Shown one piece after another: positions 1 through 13,624 of a stretch of 64,000 bases of DNA; the stretch's first letter is position 1; each line of letters starts with the position of its first letter. Below the pieces are notes generated by a model. It had not been told where the DNA came from and did not search any database. It saw nothing but the letters and a program-made list of their open reading frames with translations. Where the stretch lies: the NCBI GenBank assembly GCA_013399895.1, contig VXBA01003290.1:167493-231492 (forward strand), read 5' to 3'. The DNA comes from Serilophus lunatus (taxonomy: Eukaryota; Chordata; Aves; Passeriformes; Eurylaimidae). The position numbers and the translations under genes were made by a program.

Positions 1-3000
1 ACTCAGTGTGGCTAGAAACTGCACACTGGAAGCTATAGGGGCCCCCCGGACAGCCACTGAAATGTAGCCATTCAAGAAGTTTGTGTGACTACAGGACTAA
101 ATACTGGTTTTGCAAATGCCAATAGCGCCTTAATATTTCACTATAGAGGGATATTGTAACCACAGTGCGTTTCTGTACCTTACTCTGTAGAAACTTAAGT
201 AGGTCTCTGCCACCACACCAAACTTTTCAATCATGATTCAAATCACATCGAGGTCTTCAAGAAGGCATTTCCTAGAGGCATTGATGGCACATTGTCCTCT
301 AGCATACTGATGATCAGTTTCTTATGTGGCTCTTCTCCCCTTCCCAGCCTTTTGGTCCAATTCACAAGGAGACCCTCCTGCATGGGAAGAGGAGCCCAAT
401 GTCTGCTAACCCATTGGTGGTGACTTCTGCCTCCTCAAGTCACTTAAGGATTAAAATACATGCGCTGATCTTAAAAAAGCATAAATGTTTTGGTGGTGGG
501 GGGGGGGNAAAATATGATGTCGCGTGGGGGGGGGGGGGGGGGGGGTGTTGCAGCATTGCTTTATACCAGGGGGAAGGAGCTTGCCTTACATTGTCATCAC
601 TGGAATGGACTAGCTTGCTGCAGCAACATGCCAAAGAGCTCATAGTGCTTCTGCACTCATGACTTGCCTTGTCTTTGCCCCAAGCACCAGATGTAGGGGA
701 CCTGTAGCTGCTAAACCTAACGGTTCCTAATGACTTAGGAACAACTCTGTCTCATTGAAGCAAGGGACCAGAGAAACATGAGCTTAGATCAATAGAAATT
801 CCTAGGAAAAAGACTTAGCTAGGACAGCAGGATTCATCTCACTGCCTCTGTGGGATTGAGATGCCTCCTAATTATGTCTCTTCACCATAACTGTTTTCAC
901 AACCTGCATGATTAAATCCTATTGTGTAATTACAGTACAATACTATTAAACATAAACTTTCTCACTAGTTTCTCTGCAATCTCTCTGTTAGAGGACACAA
1001 ACTAGTATTTTTAAGTTTCTGGTAAAAAAAAAAATCATAAAATCCTTTGTTAGCCAATAGTAAAATAATATTTTGATATTTGTTATAAATTCTGTTCCTT
1101 CACTACTCCAGAAAATTGTGATTGTTTCAGATGTCCAAACTAGAGGTTCAGACTAATTCCAAGCACTGAGCAGTTAGTCAGATAATAACATCTCTATACC
1201 AGTACAGTCTGCTACCTGAAGAGTTTCCAGAAACTAAGCAAAAACCATGTTAGAAATTACTTCAGCTTTCATTGCTTAGTGGTAGTCAAGGTGAAATGAG
1301 GTAATTTTTAAATAGCACAAAGTAAGATTGCATAATAATTTAGGTCAAAAAGTAGCATGTCACATAACTGAGATGTTAGAGGACCAGAATAGTGTAGAAC
1401 ACCAAATACCAGGCATCACTACCATAATTCTATTAGACTAGACATTTCTTGAAGTCCAAGTAAGAAAAATGTTAGCATTACTGCCAGAAACAGTTTCTAC
1501 AAAGGCAAAGTTTGATGACCAAGGATGCTTTTTTGGTATTTTTATGGCAACTGATTAAAATATAATTGGACCCTCAAGGTAGAAGCAGTATACACATATT
1601 GGAAAGCTGAAGAACTTGCTCTCTCTTGAAGTGTAGCAGTTATTAAAATAGCAATAGGAAGAAGTGATTGCTGCCCATTACAGAGAGATCTTTTTGTCCA
1701 ATTATAAAAGGGTATGTGATAGCAGAAACTAAAGCAGTGCAGGCAAATTGAACCAGGATGTACTTCTTTGCCTTTCTCTTTTTGAATGGTTGTGCAACAC
1801 AAATGGATTAAAGGAAAGGGCTTTGTTTGTGGCTAAAAATACCTATCATTTCTCCTTTTTATGCCAAATCACAAAAAAAGTGTTCCAAAAGTGGGCAAGT
1901 TTTGCCAATTACTCCTAAACTTATGTTAGGTGAATCTGTTATTCTATATAAAGATTTTACTGAAACATTATTTTTATTACTTGTATGTTATATACCAATT
2001 TGGTCAAGTATGATACTGAAAAAGAGTATGTCTCTACCTATTTTCTATCTTTCAGTGGCAATCTATGCTTTGGTTCTATGTCTTTCCAGCTTTGCATGAA
2101 ACACTAGAGCACAAAATCCTTTACTTTTGAACAAATATATTAGTAGATACAAGTCTTCCTTTGACAGAAGCAACATAGCCACCATGTTTACAAAGATAAG
2201 CACTAGGGCCACATGTAATTTTCCATTTAAATAAATACTTTTTTACTCAGCTTTACTTCCAGATCAGAACTTTTATGCTAGTCTTCAAAATCTGTCTTGT
2301 TCTGCTTGCTATGCCTTGGAATACATCTCTGACCTACTGCTTATTTGCATCTTGCCTGATAAAGTATGCACAAGCATTGCCAGGATCAGCATTATAAACA
2401 GCTTTATATGCTCCTTCCACCCAAGAGTTTTCTTCAATAACACCCTGAACATCCTTGCAGTAGTTGAATATTAGAGAATTTATTCAACAGACAGAACTGA
2501 GTTGTAGTGCCTCTGTTCACACTGGCTGAAAGTACCTCGACTTGGGTCAGACATCAGAAAGCTTCTTGAGGAGCTATGCACCTGTGTTTATGTATCTTTT
2601 CTCTTTCTGTACTTTTTTGCTTTATGTGCCTTTTTTCTCTCTTTTTTTGACTGTGTTCAAGTGTTCCATAATGAAGGATATCTGTGTCTTTATTTATTCC
2701 AGAGTTTGCTTGATCCTGATTTCATTCTTAATGGAGTACATCAGAAATAATCTGAATGTAGTAACTCCAAATCTCTTGTGGTGTCCCTGAGATCAGGTCT
2801 GACTCACTTCTCCTATATCTAGTCTTTAAAGTCAAATCTGTTCCTTTTCTCTTTAAAACTGTCATTATGTTCTGCTGTACTTCAAAGTGTAGTATTACTT
2901 TGGAAAAAAGAGCATAAAAATGACATTTCAGGGTTCTAAATTTATCTGACAGTTTTTTTCTGTTGCAGAAGTGCTCATTTCGTAAGTTAAAAAGCTGTCT

Positions 3001-5124
3001 TTCCTAATACTTCACCTAGCAAAATGTACAGGGTGTTATGATTTGAGCTATTGTTACACCATCATCAGATTCTACAACCTGTGTAGGTCATTGTAAAGCC
3101 TCTGTCTGCTCGCACCACACTGTCTTCTTCAAATCATGCCCCTGGTAACACTGTTCACACCTTTTGCATTGCATAAGTATGTTACAGGCCTGAAGGATCA
3201 CATTATGCAAGGCAAACGTACATCACATTAAAAAAATGCATCTCAGGCTTTGCATTAGAATGGCAGGAATGACAAGTATTAGTAACAGTAAAACTCTACT
3301 TGTCCCACCAGAAACAAACATAGATCCACTCAAGGTCATTCTTTGCAGGACAGATTTGATGCATAGAACTTTCAGCATAGATATCTGGTCACCATTCTGC
3401 TAAATATACCAGAATAGCTTTAACTTGACCTCAGCAAGAGTCTAAGAAAACCAAAACACTACTTTTCAATTTTGCAGAAGTGGTGATCTGTTCAGCTGCT
3501 TTGGACAGGAAATGTGTTGCTAAAGATGTAAAGGCAGCAGTTGGTTACAAAAAAGGTTAACTGAAAGTGGTGGATGAAGTACCAGGCAAACTTCCACATC
3601 TCCTTGCAATCAAAGGTTTGTCTTTCTTTTTCTTTTATAAAATATATCAACCAATTTGACATTAAAAGTATATCTTTTGTCATATTGAGAATAACAACGT
3701 GTTATAACACAAAGGAACAAAGCCTAGAAGTTGAGGGGAATTAAAAAAAACATGAAGAAACTAAGAAAAAAATGAAGGCATGGAACAGTTGTGTTTAGTT
3801 TGGGAAAAAAAAAAAGAACCCAACATCTTTTCCCCTCCTCCTTTCCTTTTTTTTCCAAGCATAATTGAAAATGCAACATTTGGAAAAGTTTACGTGTGTC
3901 TAAATTTAGGGTCTGTGTTACTTTACTCTGCATTTCTTTATCACACTTTAGTCATCCATATATCATTTTGTAGAAAGCGTTTGTGGCAGGCTGATGCATG
4001 TCTTATTTTATAAATATTTATTACCCACTGGTGTGTTCCTATCTTTGAAGTTACAACCACTTCTCCTTTTCAGTCCATGTTCCTTCTTTTTCCCTATTAA
4101 AAAAAAAGAATCTTGTCAAACAGTTTTGTTTATGTGGAAATGCTATGAAGATAAGTTTAATTTTGAGTTTAGCCCCACTTTTATTTTAGCTTGCTTTGCT
4201 TTCCCCTGCCTCCCCATCCCCCTTACTTTTCTTTTTAGAAAATGTAGGCCCAGAATAATAATATAAACAACATTGTCTCTTGTTGTTGCATGGATGCAGC
4301 AAGGCAAACCTGGCCATTCATAGGCTCACGTGCCCATTGGTCTGTCTCCCCGGAGATGCATTGAAACATCTTGAAGGAAATATGACTAGCCTTTGAAGAA
4401 AGCTCAGAGACAATCCAAAGAGGTTGTAGCTGCTCAACAACGAGGATAATAGTTTTGTGATTTAAGAGGAAGGGATCTTAAAAACATATATTTAAAAAAC
4501 AAACCCAAAAACCAACCAACCAAAAACCAACAGCAAAATAACCAAACAGCTGGCTGCATCAGAAGGGTAATCAAACTTTCTGGTTTGCCACAGCACAACT
4601 GTATTTTCATCTTGTGACGTAGAGTGAATTCTCTCTGTACGCACAGCATCAGAGTTTGCTCATAACTTGATCTACCATGTTGTTCTACCAGAGAAAGTAT
4701 GGTATTATACTGAGGTAAAAGGGACATAACTAAGTGAGAATCAGCAATTAGTCTTTCCAAACAGGAACATGATGACCTAAAAATTATGTCACTTTTCTCG
4801 TCTCTGTCGGTCCCTCTAAGGAAATTATAGGTGAAGAATTTGAATGAGCTGGACCCAGATAGAGCAAATGGGAGGCCCAATTGCTGTCTTGAGCTACCTA
4901 ATGAGAGTTTCTGTTATACCCTAAAGTCTGCCATTCTGTTTTGATATCCAAAACCATGTGTGCATTTTCCAGCTATAGCAAGCAGTCTAATAAAGCAACA
5001 CATCTTGTCTTGACAAGCAATCCCTAATGCTCAGCTTGCTTTTCTTGATGATGAGCATTTAGCTCACATTTGTCATTATAATGTTCAAATCCCTTTCCTG
5101 AGGGGCAGCTCATTTCTTTGCAAG
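1..5124. other. Downstream flank of INHBA, no gene seen
   Basis: This is AT-rich non-coding DNA. The open frames are short and show no family signature. The only notable points are two poly-G tracts around 497-507 and 526-546, separated by an N at 508. Confidence 0.6.
497..546 (+). repeat. Poly-G tracts with an N between
   Basis: Two long G runs flank a single N (508) and a short AT segment. The sequence could form a G-quadruplex, but the N and homopolymer lengths suggest an unreliable or patched assembly here. Confidence 0.7.
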
Positions 5125-5231
5125 TGTTGAAGATCAGGTTGGATAGGGTTTTGAGTAACTTGCTCTGGTGGTGGGAACTAGATGGTCTTTAAGGTCCCTT
5201 CGAATGTGAACCTATCCATGATTCCATGATT
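5125..5231 (+). mobile_element. CR1 LINE 3'-end fragment
   Basis: The stretch runs 'GATCAGGTTGGAT...TTGAGTAACTTG', 'GGAACTAGATGGTCTTTAAGG', 'TCCCTTC', then 'CATGATTCCATGATT'. It matches the terminal part of avian CR1 in sense orientation on the plus strand. It is diverged and 5'-truncated, with about 105 bp left. Confidence 0.85.
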
Positions 5232-7382
5232 ACTGATTTTTCAGTCGCTCTTTCATTATTTTAAGTTGTTCTTCAACAACTCCATGCCATCAGGCACTGT
5301 TCCCTTTTTTTTTTAGATTTTCATGCTCATAGCACAGTCCATAATGCTGAACCAGGCACTAATGACACCTCTCCTTTTCTTTCAGCTATTTTAATTAAAA
5401 TTATTAGCTATGTGTGTACACGGTCTTCTTTATTCTATGATGGGTTGATTTCTTTAGCAAGAGTTAGTTGGGGGTTCTTTGTAAATTCCTTCTGGAAAAT
5501 CTAAGCTGACTACACCAGTATGTTTTATTTTCCATGAAATTTGTTGATTCCTTCACAGAAATGAAACAGGTTTTCCATGTAGCAACCACACATTGACCCT
5601 TATTACACTTATCTTACTTGACCTTTTAACTCACTCTTAGATAGTACAGATTTTACAGATTTTTTTCTAGCTTTATGTAATATGTTTTTAGAATTATTTA
5701 CTAACATTTTTGTTCCTTTCAATTTTTCCTTATTTAAATATGATCATACTGACCCATCATACTGATTTTTAGGGTCTTTTTCAGTACTGTGACTCTAATG
5801 CAGTATCCTTAAATAGTCTGCAAGGTGCTTTGAAATATTTTGCTCTTTGAGATATCCCTTTAAGCTCCCTGAAGTCTTCACAGGCTTTTGCAGTTTCTTT
5901 TTCCGAAACTGCACTCTGCAGTAGCAGAGGTAGCTATAAAGATAGACAAGTACGACTTACCTTTTTCCTATTTTAGAACAATGTTATGATAGTAGATTAT
6001 TGCATTGGGCTATGCATGAAGTTTCCTTCTTTTCTGTATCTGCCTAGATGCTCCCTAAAGAGGTCATTCATGACAGCAAAAAAATTAATCACTGCATCAT
6101 TACTTGATGTGACAGTTACTGCATGGGAGTAATTGAAAATACTCTCTTGTTGTTGCATTTCCTCTCTCTGCAGTCCCTTTACTCTTCCTCAAATGCTACA
6201 GAACTTCTCGGTACCTGACAAGGCAGGTCTAGTACTCAGCTGCTCCTGTTTGAACTTGGAGTTTCTATTCGTAGAGAATGTCTCTTATTTGTTGACACAA
6301 TTAATTAATTTATCTGATCTCTCTTTTTCCTGTCCAGACATGTAGATGGCATAAAGCTCCTATGCCTGAGAATATTTTCTTAGGCTATGGAAATAGGAAT
6401 GGTGGAGCAAAGCCTGAAGCCTAAACCCAGAGACAGTTTCACCACATCAGTGTACAAATGACCAGGTTGTCCACTAAAAGCATGAGAAAGGAATAGGAAT
6501 TGCATTTGGAACCATGCCAAATTTGAACCTGACTCATACTAAGGCAGTTTGCTATTAGTGAGAAAGGCCTGAATTGCTTCTGAGGGTTGCATCATGTGCT
6601 AGAAATTTTTAAAAGAATTGAAATAGTGTGATATGTCACTTGTTAGCTAATCTGTCTGCCCAGATTTCAAATAGATTTGTGGCCTCTGTACACTCTCATA
6701 GTGGCAAAACCAATGAGCGTCTGATATCTAAAAGTGGTATTGCATCTTCTTCCTACATTGTGTCATTTCTGAGGCTAGCATTACCCTGGGAATGGCTGTG
6801 TCAGTGAAGAAAACACACAGCTCAGCTGAGAAGTAAGATTTAGATATTTGGGTGGACTCTTTAAGTAGAAATTGCATTCTGTGACTGGGAATTTTTCTAC
6901 CTCTACCCTGATTTCAGTTGTCTTCACATTTTTCAAAAGCATTCAACTCTGATCACTCTCATATTTAGTTCAGTAAAGTGCCCATATCATCTACCACCTT
7001 ATTATTTGCTCTTCTATACTCAGCAGTCTTTTTCAGAAAATAGGACTTCATTTTACTTTCAGTTAAGACATTCAGGTTTGTAATACCCATCTGACTTCAT
7101 TAAGATAGAGCCAACTGTATCCTAATTCGGCCATAAGAAGCATTCCTGTCTGTGTCTAAGTTGTGGAGGAGCAGTCTGCTCAAGACCCCCTCTAGGGATC
7201 TCTGCTAGCATCTCCTGCCAACTTCCCTTTTCGTGTTTGAATAAATCTTCTATGTTGTTTTTTTCTGCTGTTATATAGCATTGTGGGAGCCATAATTCTG
7301 TTGATATACATTTCTATCTTCTCAGAAACAGCAATTTTCTCATGTAATAGTCAGAGATATTAAATTATTCATATAATCAAGT
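5232..7382. other. Intergenic, nothing recognised
   Basis: AT-rich sequence without a supportable gene, repeat family or tandem array. The longest open frame is about 70 codons and unlike any family I know. Confidence 0.5.
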
Positions 7383-7908
7383 AGTCATAGAATAGACTGA
7401 GTCACAATGGACATTAAAGATCATCTAGTTCCAAACTCCCTGCCATGAACAAGGTCACCTTTCACTAGAACAGGTTACCCAGAACTCCATCCAAGCTGTC
7501 CTGGAACACTTCAAGGGATGGGGCAGCCACAACTTTTCTAGGCAACCTGTGCCAGTGAAGAATTCTTTTCTATCATCTAGTCTAAATCTACCCTGTTTCA
7601 GTTTGAAGTCATTCCCTTTTGTCCTATCACTACATGCTCTTGTAAAAAGTCCCTCTTCAGCTCTCTTGTAGCCCCCCTTCAAGTACTATAAGTCTGCTCT
7701 CAGGTCTCCTTGGAGCCTTCTTCACTCCAGGCTGAACAACCACAGTCCTCTCAACCTGTCTTTGTAGGAGAAGTGTTCCCTCCTTCTCATCTTCTCTGTG
7801 GCCCTCCACTGGACTCACTCCAGCAGGTCCACCTCTTTCTTATGTTGGTTCCCCAGAGTTAAACACAGTACTCCAGGTGGGGCCTCATGAGGGCAGATTG
7901 AATTTGCC
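7383..7908 (-). mobile_element. CR1 LINE fragment (end of ORF2 plus 3' UTR)
   Basis: Reading the plus strand, the block begins with a degraded 'CATAGAAT' tail and continues through 'GATCATCTAGTTCCAA', 'CTCTTGTAAAAAGTCCCTCTTC', 'CAGGCTGAACAACC' and 'TACTCCAGGTGGGGCCTCA'. That is the reverse complement of the avian CR1 3' end, so the element is in minus sense. The conceptual product at 7455-7682 shows the CR1 ORF2 C-terminal pattern (LFTRACSDRTKGNDFKLKQG, then RFRLDDRKEFF). It is 5'-truncated and no longer coding as a whole. Confidence 0.95.
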
Positions 7909-9002
7909 CATGTCTGTAAAGTGCAGTATCACTATTCAAAGATAAAATAAATCCATTTCTTATAACCCTTGTAAGACAAAAATACGTAGATACTGTCTAG
8001 TCATGTGAACCTTTCTTTCAACTCTTTCACTTTGGGTGCTCGGAGTCACTGGCGGTCTGAGGGGAAAGGGAAACCTCACCATTCACTTAACTTTGTCCTT
8101 CAGAGAGTATTTGGAATTCTGTAGCAAACAATGACTTTCTACACTATCTTTCCAGTCATTGCAAGTCTAGTAAAGCTGATGAGAAACAATACCAGACAGA
8201 AGAGATGAGATCAAATGGTAACTTTATGCGATAGAGCTCTTTTGAAACTGTGAACAATCTAGAGATCATAGAAGCTGGGAAGCGAGTATTTGCAAGCCAT
8301 GGATTTGATAACTATGCTATATTTCTACTAGCAGCATAAGGGATGGTAGTTTCTCTGACTCCTAGGCAATACTTAAAATTAGTCAATGTATTTCCAGGAG
8401 ATAGATAAACTCAAGAAATGAATCACTGAGGGTAGCCATAGAATTACCAAAACTTTGACTCTATTAGCTCTGTGACAAGGTGAAAAGAGTCATGATATGC
8501 ACTGAAATTAACCCTGTCACTCAATAGCCCAAGCAGCAGTGTGAAGATGTATCTCTAAGGTAGGAAATCCACACTGAGTAGACACTATCTATGTATTTGT
8601 TTTGCAAAATAATTTGGTGTTATCTGCCTTTGCCTGCATATTATTAACTTGGTCTAATTTGTTTAGGACAGGGGTTTTTTCAGTATTAGCAGTTTGCCCT
8701 ACTTGTGCAAAAGGCTGCCTTTAGTTCTCCACTGCTTTTTTGAGATGGAGCATTTCACTAGACTTGTGCTTAAAATAAAAAAGAAATAAAATGGCTGAAG
8801 AAAATGCAAAAAGTCCAGACCACACTATCTAGTACTGCGCTCTATGTCATGACAGAGAAAGGATAGCTCCCTGCTTTACACCTCAAGTGTAACATTCATT
8901 TGTACCAGGTTAATACACTGACATTTAAAATCAAGTAACCTTTATGATTTTACTTTCCTAGAGCTATTTCCACCAGTTGGATTGGTCCTTGCTGACAGTA
9001 AT
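7909..9002. other. Intergenic, nothing recognised
   Basis: Non-coding AT-rich sequence between two CR1 remnants. No gene or repeat signature seen. Confidence 0.5.
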
Positions 9003-9062
9003 AGTCATAGAATCATTTAGATTGGAAAAGACTTTCAAGATCATTGAGTTCAACTGTATGAA
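9003..9062 (-). mobile_element. CR1-like LINE 3'-tail fragment
   Basis: The plus strand reads 'AGTCATAGAATCATTTAGATT', then 'GGAAAAGACTTTCAAGATCA' and 'TTGAGTTCAAC'. This is the terminal signature of an avian CR1 in minus sense. Only about 60 bp survive. Confidence 0.8.
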
Positions 9063-10596
9063 CAGTGATCATAACAAAGGAAAGCAAGCAAATATTCAAA
9101 TATGTCTTAGTTCGATCCAAAACAAAAGCTTTCTCTATCTCTGATTGCATTCATGTGTTGAAAACATATTTTCAATAAGATGAAACCAATTCAGTTCTCC
9201 AGCCTTTGTAGAAAGGCTTTCAGTGTCTGATTATTCAAAGGACTCCTTATAGCTGTGGTGGCCTATGCTTGTGCACCATGCAAATAATGTATTTAAAGAT
9301 CAACTTTGGAATTCATGTTCCCTGATTCTCATCCCACTGGAATGTAGCAGGAGTACATTTATCACTGTAGGAATGCAATGACTGGTGAAAACCCTTCATA
9401 AATTCACTTTAGTTTCAAATATGAGGGTGTTTGGATAATTTCCCACTCAGAGCAGGGATCAGCTGCTTGTGATCAGACCTCTTTGATCACTACATCTGAC
9501 TACCAATCAATTTATGAACTAGTACATGTGAGCTGACAGCCTTGTAATTTTGTCTCAGAAATGAAAATTCGCCTTTTCTTGTGTAAACATCTAATACTGG
9601 ATTATTCAAGACCATTATGGTGATGGTAGTTGAAGACTTCACCGCCTGCAGGCTGGTTTTAGCTTTTGTAATCGATGTGTTTCATAAGAAGGCAACTAAC
9701 CAAAATTCCATTACTTTAATTCAAATATCCATTTAACATAGCCACACCAAAGAGAAAGATATCACACTCTTCCTTCCAAAGAGGCACCCATGTGTTTCAG
9801 CTCAAAGGTGAATTTTTTTCTGTTATTTTCCAAGTTCCCGTGAATTTCCCAACAAGGAATGCATATTAAGGGACAATTACACAATGCTTGGTGAAACTCC
9901 CTTTATTTATTTCACTTGTGTTGTTGCTGCTGTTGTATAAGAAAGAGCAAAATAACAAAAAGAACAAAGTAAAATAAAATAATAGCTGATCCAGACATTT
10001 TTAACATGTTGAAACCCCATTCCAAATGCAAAGACTCTTTCTTTCTGCCTTTTCTTTGCATTGATTTGCACAAGAATTTTCTCTGTGAGCCAAATACATC
10101 TCTGGTATAACTTCACTGAAGTCATTGGACTTACACCAGAGGTGATTTTGGTCCTCTGTCCTGGTTAAATACAGTAGGAATCAATTGGTCACACAGGCAG
10201 AGTGTCTGGCAATAAGTGCACTGAGTGGTCCTGGCAAACCAATAGGAAAGATCTAAAATAAAAAGCCCAAATAGGTCTTTTACTTAATATAGATCCTAAA
10301 AATCTACTGGGAGCTGCTGAATACTGCCCACTAACTGTACAAAGTATAGGTAGCATGCCTTCCAAACATCAAAATACCAGACGGAATGCTGTGAAAATAA
10401 ATAACTTCTAATATAAACAAATGAGAACATATCAAACTGTTACCTCTTTAAACATAATGTAAATAAAAAAAATACCAGTCCTTCTACACAATAAATATTA
10501 AGAAACCATTGACATAGTTGAAATGTACTCATATAAATTAACAACTTTAATTACATTAGCCGAACAGACATTGGTTAAAGCACTGCATGTAGTATG

Positions 10597-10632
10597 CAAA
10601 ATAATAATAATAACAATAATAATAATAATATC
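10597..10632. repeat. (AAT)n microsatellite, imperfect
   Basis: Runs of AAT interrupted by AAC give an imperfect trinucleotide array on the plus strand. Confidence 0.8.
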
Positions 10633-10696
10633 AACAACAAAACACAAAATGATAAAAACAAAATAGGCTTCATAATATCTTGGCTTTCATAATTTA

Positions 10697-10792
10697 TATA
10701 TATGTATATACATATATATATAGTTGTGTGTGTATATATATATATAGTAGATATATATATAATATGTATGTATACATACATATATATATCTC
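10697..10792. repeat. TA-rich microsatellite with an internal palindrome
   Basis: Alternating TA/TG/TAC repeats contain a perfect 22-bp palindrome at 10762-10783 (core GTATGTATACATAC). Such DNA extrudes cruciforms and is variable in length. Confidence 0.85.
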
Positions 10793-13433
10793 TCTTCAAC
10801 CCATTGTCAATGTATTGTTTTTGAAAGTATTTAAATACAAAGAAACCCATTGAGAATTAGCACAGATTCACTATAGTTCAAAAAATAAATAGCTATATAA
10901 CCCAGAAGTGCTGCTTGTTTCTGCCCATGAAAACCTTGCTTATAGTTGATCACAAAAGGTCAAATTCTTACTTCAATTACTCATACTTCAAACTTTTTAC
11001 TCCACGAGTAAAGCAGTGAGAGCAGATTGAGTGTAAAACCTTTTTCAGAGTAAGGAAAGTGATTAGCATCTGATTCTTATATGATGCATGCTATTTGCAT
11101 GAGGTTTAACTTAAAGAACTTATTAATTACCATCACATCTACCTATGCTTCAGAAATAAATTTTGCTCAATTTATTGATGCTGACTCATAACCTTCTAGG
11201 AAAGGAGACCCTTTGAAAATCAATGGCATTTCTTACAGAGTAAGGCACAATTCCACATAAGTAATAGTCCATAAAAAATTTGATTTTGCACATAGACTTA
11301 ACAGATGCCTGAACTTCTCTGTCCAATAGATATTGATGCTAGCCTCTATATGGCCTTGTGGTGTCACAGTTAAATGAACTTGATGACTTAAATCTCGACT
11401 AAATACTAAAGAGGAGGTGTATATAGAATGGAGTCCTACTTTGCAGTGATTTCATAAGAGATTGTTTCTATTGAAGTCAATGACAAAACTCCCATTTCAT
11501 TCAGTTATACAGTTTTGGGCCCTAGATCCATGTTCTGCTGTGACATAAGGCTGCACAATAATTATAAGCATCTGCAAGAATTTTCTTTTGCTAAATCTGA
11601 AGAATGCAAATACATTCAGCCCTCTCAAAGAAACATCTTAACATGCACTTCTGCCAGTTCCTTAGGCTTTGTACCCAGTGAGCATGACTTGGAGATGGGG
11701 AAGACAACCAAATGTCGTCAACAGTGAAGGAAGAAAATTGTGGAGTTACTAAACAAATACATATCTGAGATTAACTATACACTGAAGATGTATTTTCAAT
11801 ATGAACAGAAAGTAGATTATATGGAAATGAATGTGTTAGTAGTCAAAGGTCTCTCTCTTTTTTGGTACAGTCATACCTGAAAGGAGAAGTAAGTTTTGAG
11901 GTTGCATGCCCTAGAACAACTGTTTAAATATGGTAACAATTTCTCATGCTATTTTAAGTACATGCAGATTTAATTAAATCAAATTATCAGAGATGGGGTG
12001 TTTTCTGGGATCAGTCAGTCTTGATTAACATTCCAATTTCTTGTTTTATTTTATCATACAGTTTTTAATTTCCCCCTACTTTAAATAACTCTGACCACAA
12101 ATCAAAACCCTGTGACTGAATCTAGAGACCAAAAAGTAGGATTTAGGAATAGTTACTTCTTGATTTGAAAATCTTTTTCTGTTTTTGGTGTATCTATCAT
12201 GAAACATGTTCACAATGTCTAAAATCCTATTTTCTTTCCTCACTTGGAAGTTGTCGCAGGCTAGTTTCATATTTTCGAGGGCCAATCAACATTCACCACA
12301 TAAAAGCTTTTATCAAACTCAGGATCACACCTCTTTTTAAAGACTATTTCTCCTTTGGTCAGGAAAACTGTCAGCCTAAACCTACTTTGTTTGCAGCCAA
12401 TGGGAGTTTTGCCATTGTCATCTTGGGAAAGGTTCTGGGATTTCAGGTCTCCAGTACTCTCTAATTAATGACTGTTGAGAATCTTTTTTATCAATGCAAG
12501 TCATCTCACCTGTTCCCCTCATCCCTATGTTGAGATGAACCCTGATGCAAGCAGCCTGGTATAAATAATTGAATTAAACAATGTTGGCTATAGTGCCATT
12601 CATTCAATATCCTTTCTCTCTCTTCACAATGCCCACTGCAGAACCTGTGACTCACCCTGGTTTACATTTACTCATGCAAGTAGTTTTACTGCTCTTGTAC
12701 AGAGACTACTAGATATCAAACCGTCTGTTGACATGAGTAAGGTTTCTGGAACATGCAATGATATGAATAAGAGTTCTGGGGCATCCAATTTTAAGGCCAA
12801 GTCCACAGTCCAGTGAACTAAAAGGAACTCTCCTCAACAGCACTCACAGACTGTGTCCCTGCTCCTGCTGTTCCAAAGCCTGGCTCTACTTGTAGAAAAA
12901 TCAACAGAAATTCTGACACTTGCTTCAAATAAGTGGGGTCAGGAACTTGATTTAAGTTATGAAGGTAAATTAGTTGTGCATCTTTATTGATTTTTTCTTT
13001 TTTTTTCCTTTAATAATTTTCTTACTAGCATTTTTAATCCCTCCCTTTCCCCAGGAAGAAAACACAAAAAACCCAATGAACTTCTGCAAATAATTTAAAT
13101 TAGAAAGCCTTGATGTTTTACAGAATACTTTAGTGACAACTTTAGTGTTTAACCAATTGTTATATTTTTTTAATTTTTTTTTTTGCAAATTGCAAACAAG
13201 TCTGTAAAAAATGCATTGTATAAAAAGTACATAAATGTATAACCCAATGTACTATGCAATCTAAATATTGTGGAATAAATTAGATAGAAAACTTAGCTAT
13301 AAGCATGTACGTTGATAACTATTCAACAGGAAAGGGCTTTTTTAAAATTTTTTTTCCTTTTTTTTTTCTTTCTTAATCTGTATTGATACATACAAATACA
13401 GACATGCGCCCATGCACACATGCATAAGCACAC

Positions 13434-13469
13434 ATGAGAACACGCACACACACACATGCACACACAAAC
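13434..13469. repeat. (CA)n microsatellite, interrupted
   Basis: ACACGCACACACACACATGCACACACAAA-type repeats within the presumed INHBA 3' UTR region (reads as TG on the INHBA strand). Confidence 0.75.
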
Positions 13470-13596
13470 AGTTTTGGCTGACATAAAATGAAGGCCCTGA
13501 TTACACTGCTTAAAAATGGTTCTTGCCTCGAAGGTGCTAACACACTGTCCCTAGCCAATGTGACTGGGTTATATTGTGCTATCTTTTTTTTTTTTT

Positions 13597-13624
13597 NNNN
13601 NNNNNNNNNNNNNNNNNNNNNNNN
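13597..13624. other. Assembly gap, 28 Ns inside a poly-T
   Basis: A run of Ns flanked on both sides by T homopolymers. True length is unknown. Translations across it are meaningless. Confidence 0.99.

Larger units (their letters stand above)
9063..12982. other. Downstream flank, AT-rich, microsatellites and old repeat remnants
   Basis: No gene seen. It contains (AAT)n near 10597-10632, a TA/GTATAC-rich microsatellite at 10697-10792, and short remnants of an ancient repeat with the core GAAGTCAATG / CATTGACTTC-like (near 10110-10150, 11467-11503 and, reversed, 12397-12424). Part of it could be distal INHBA 3' UTR if a longer isoform exists. Confidence 0.5.

Noticed and set aside
4434..4880. 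148-codon minus-strand frame
   Set aside because: Low-complexity hydrophobic end, no splice or family signature; probably a chance open frame.
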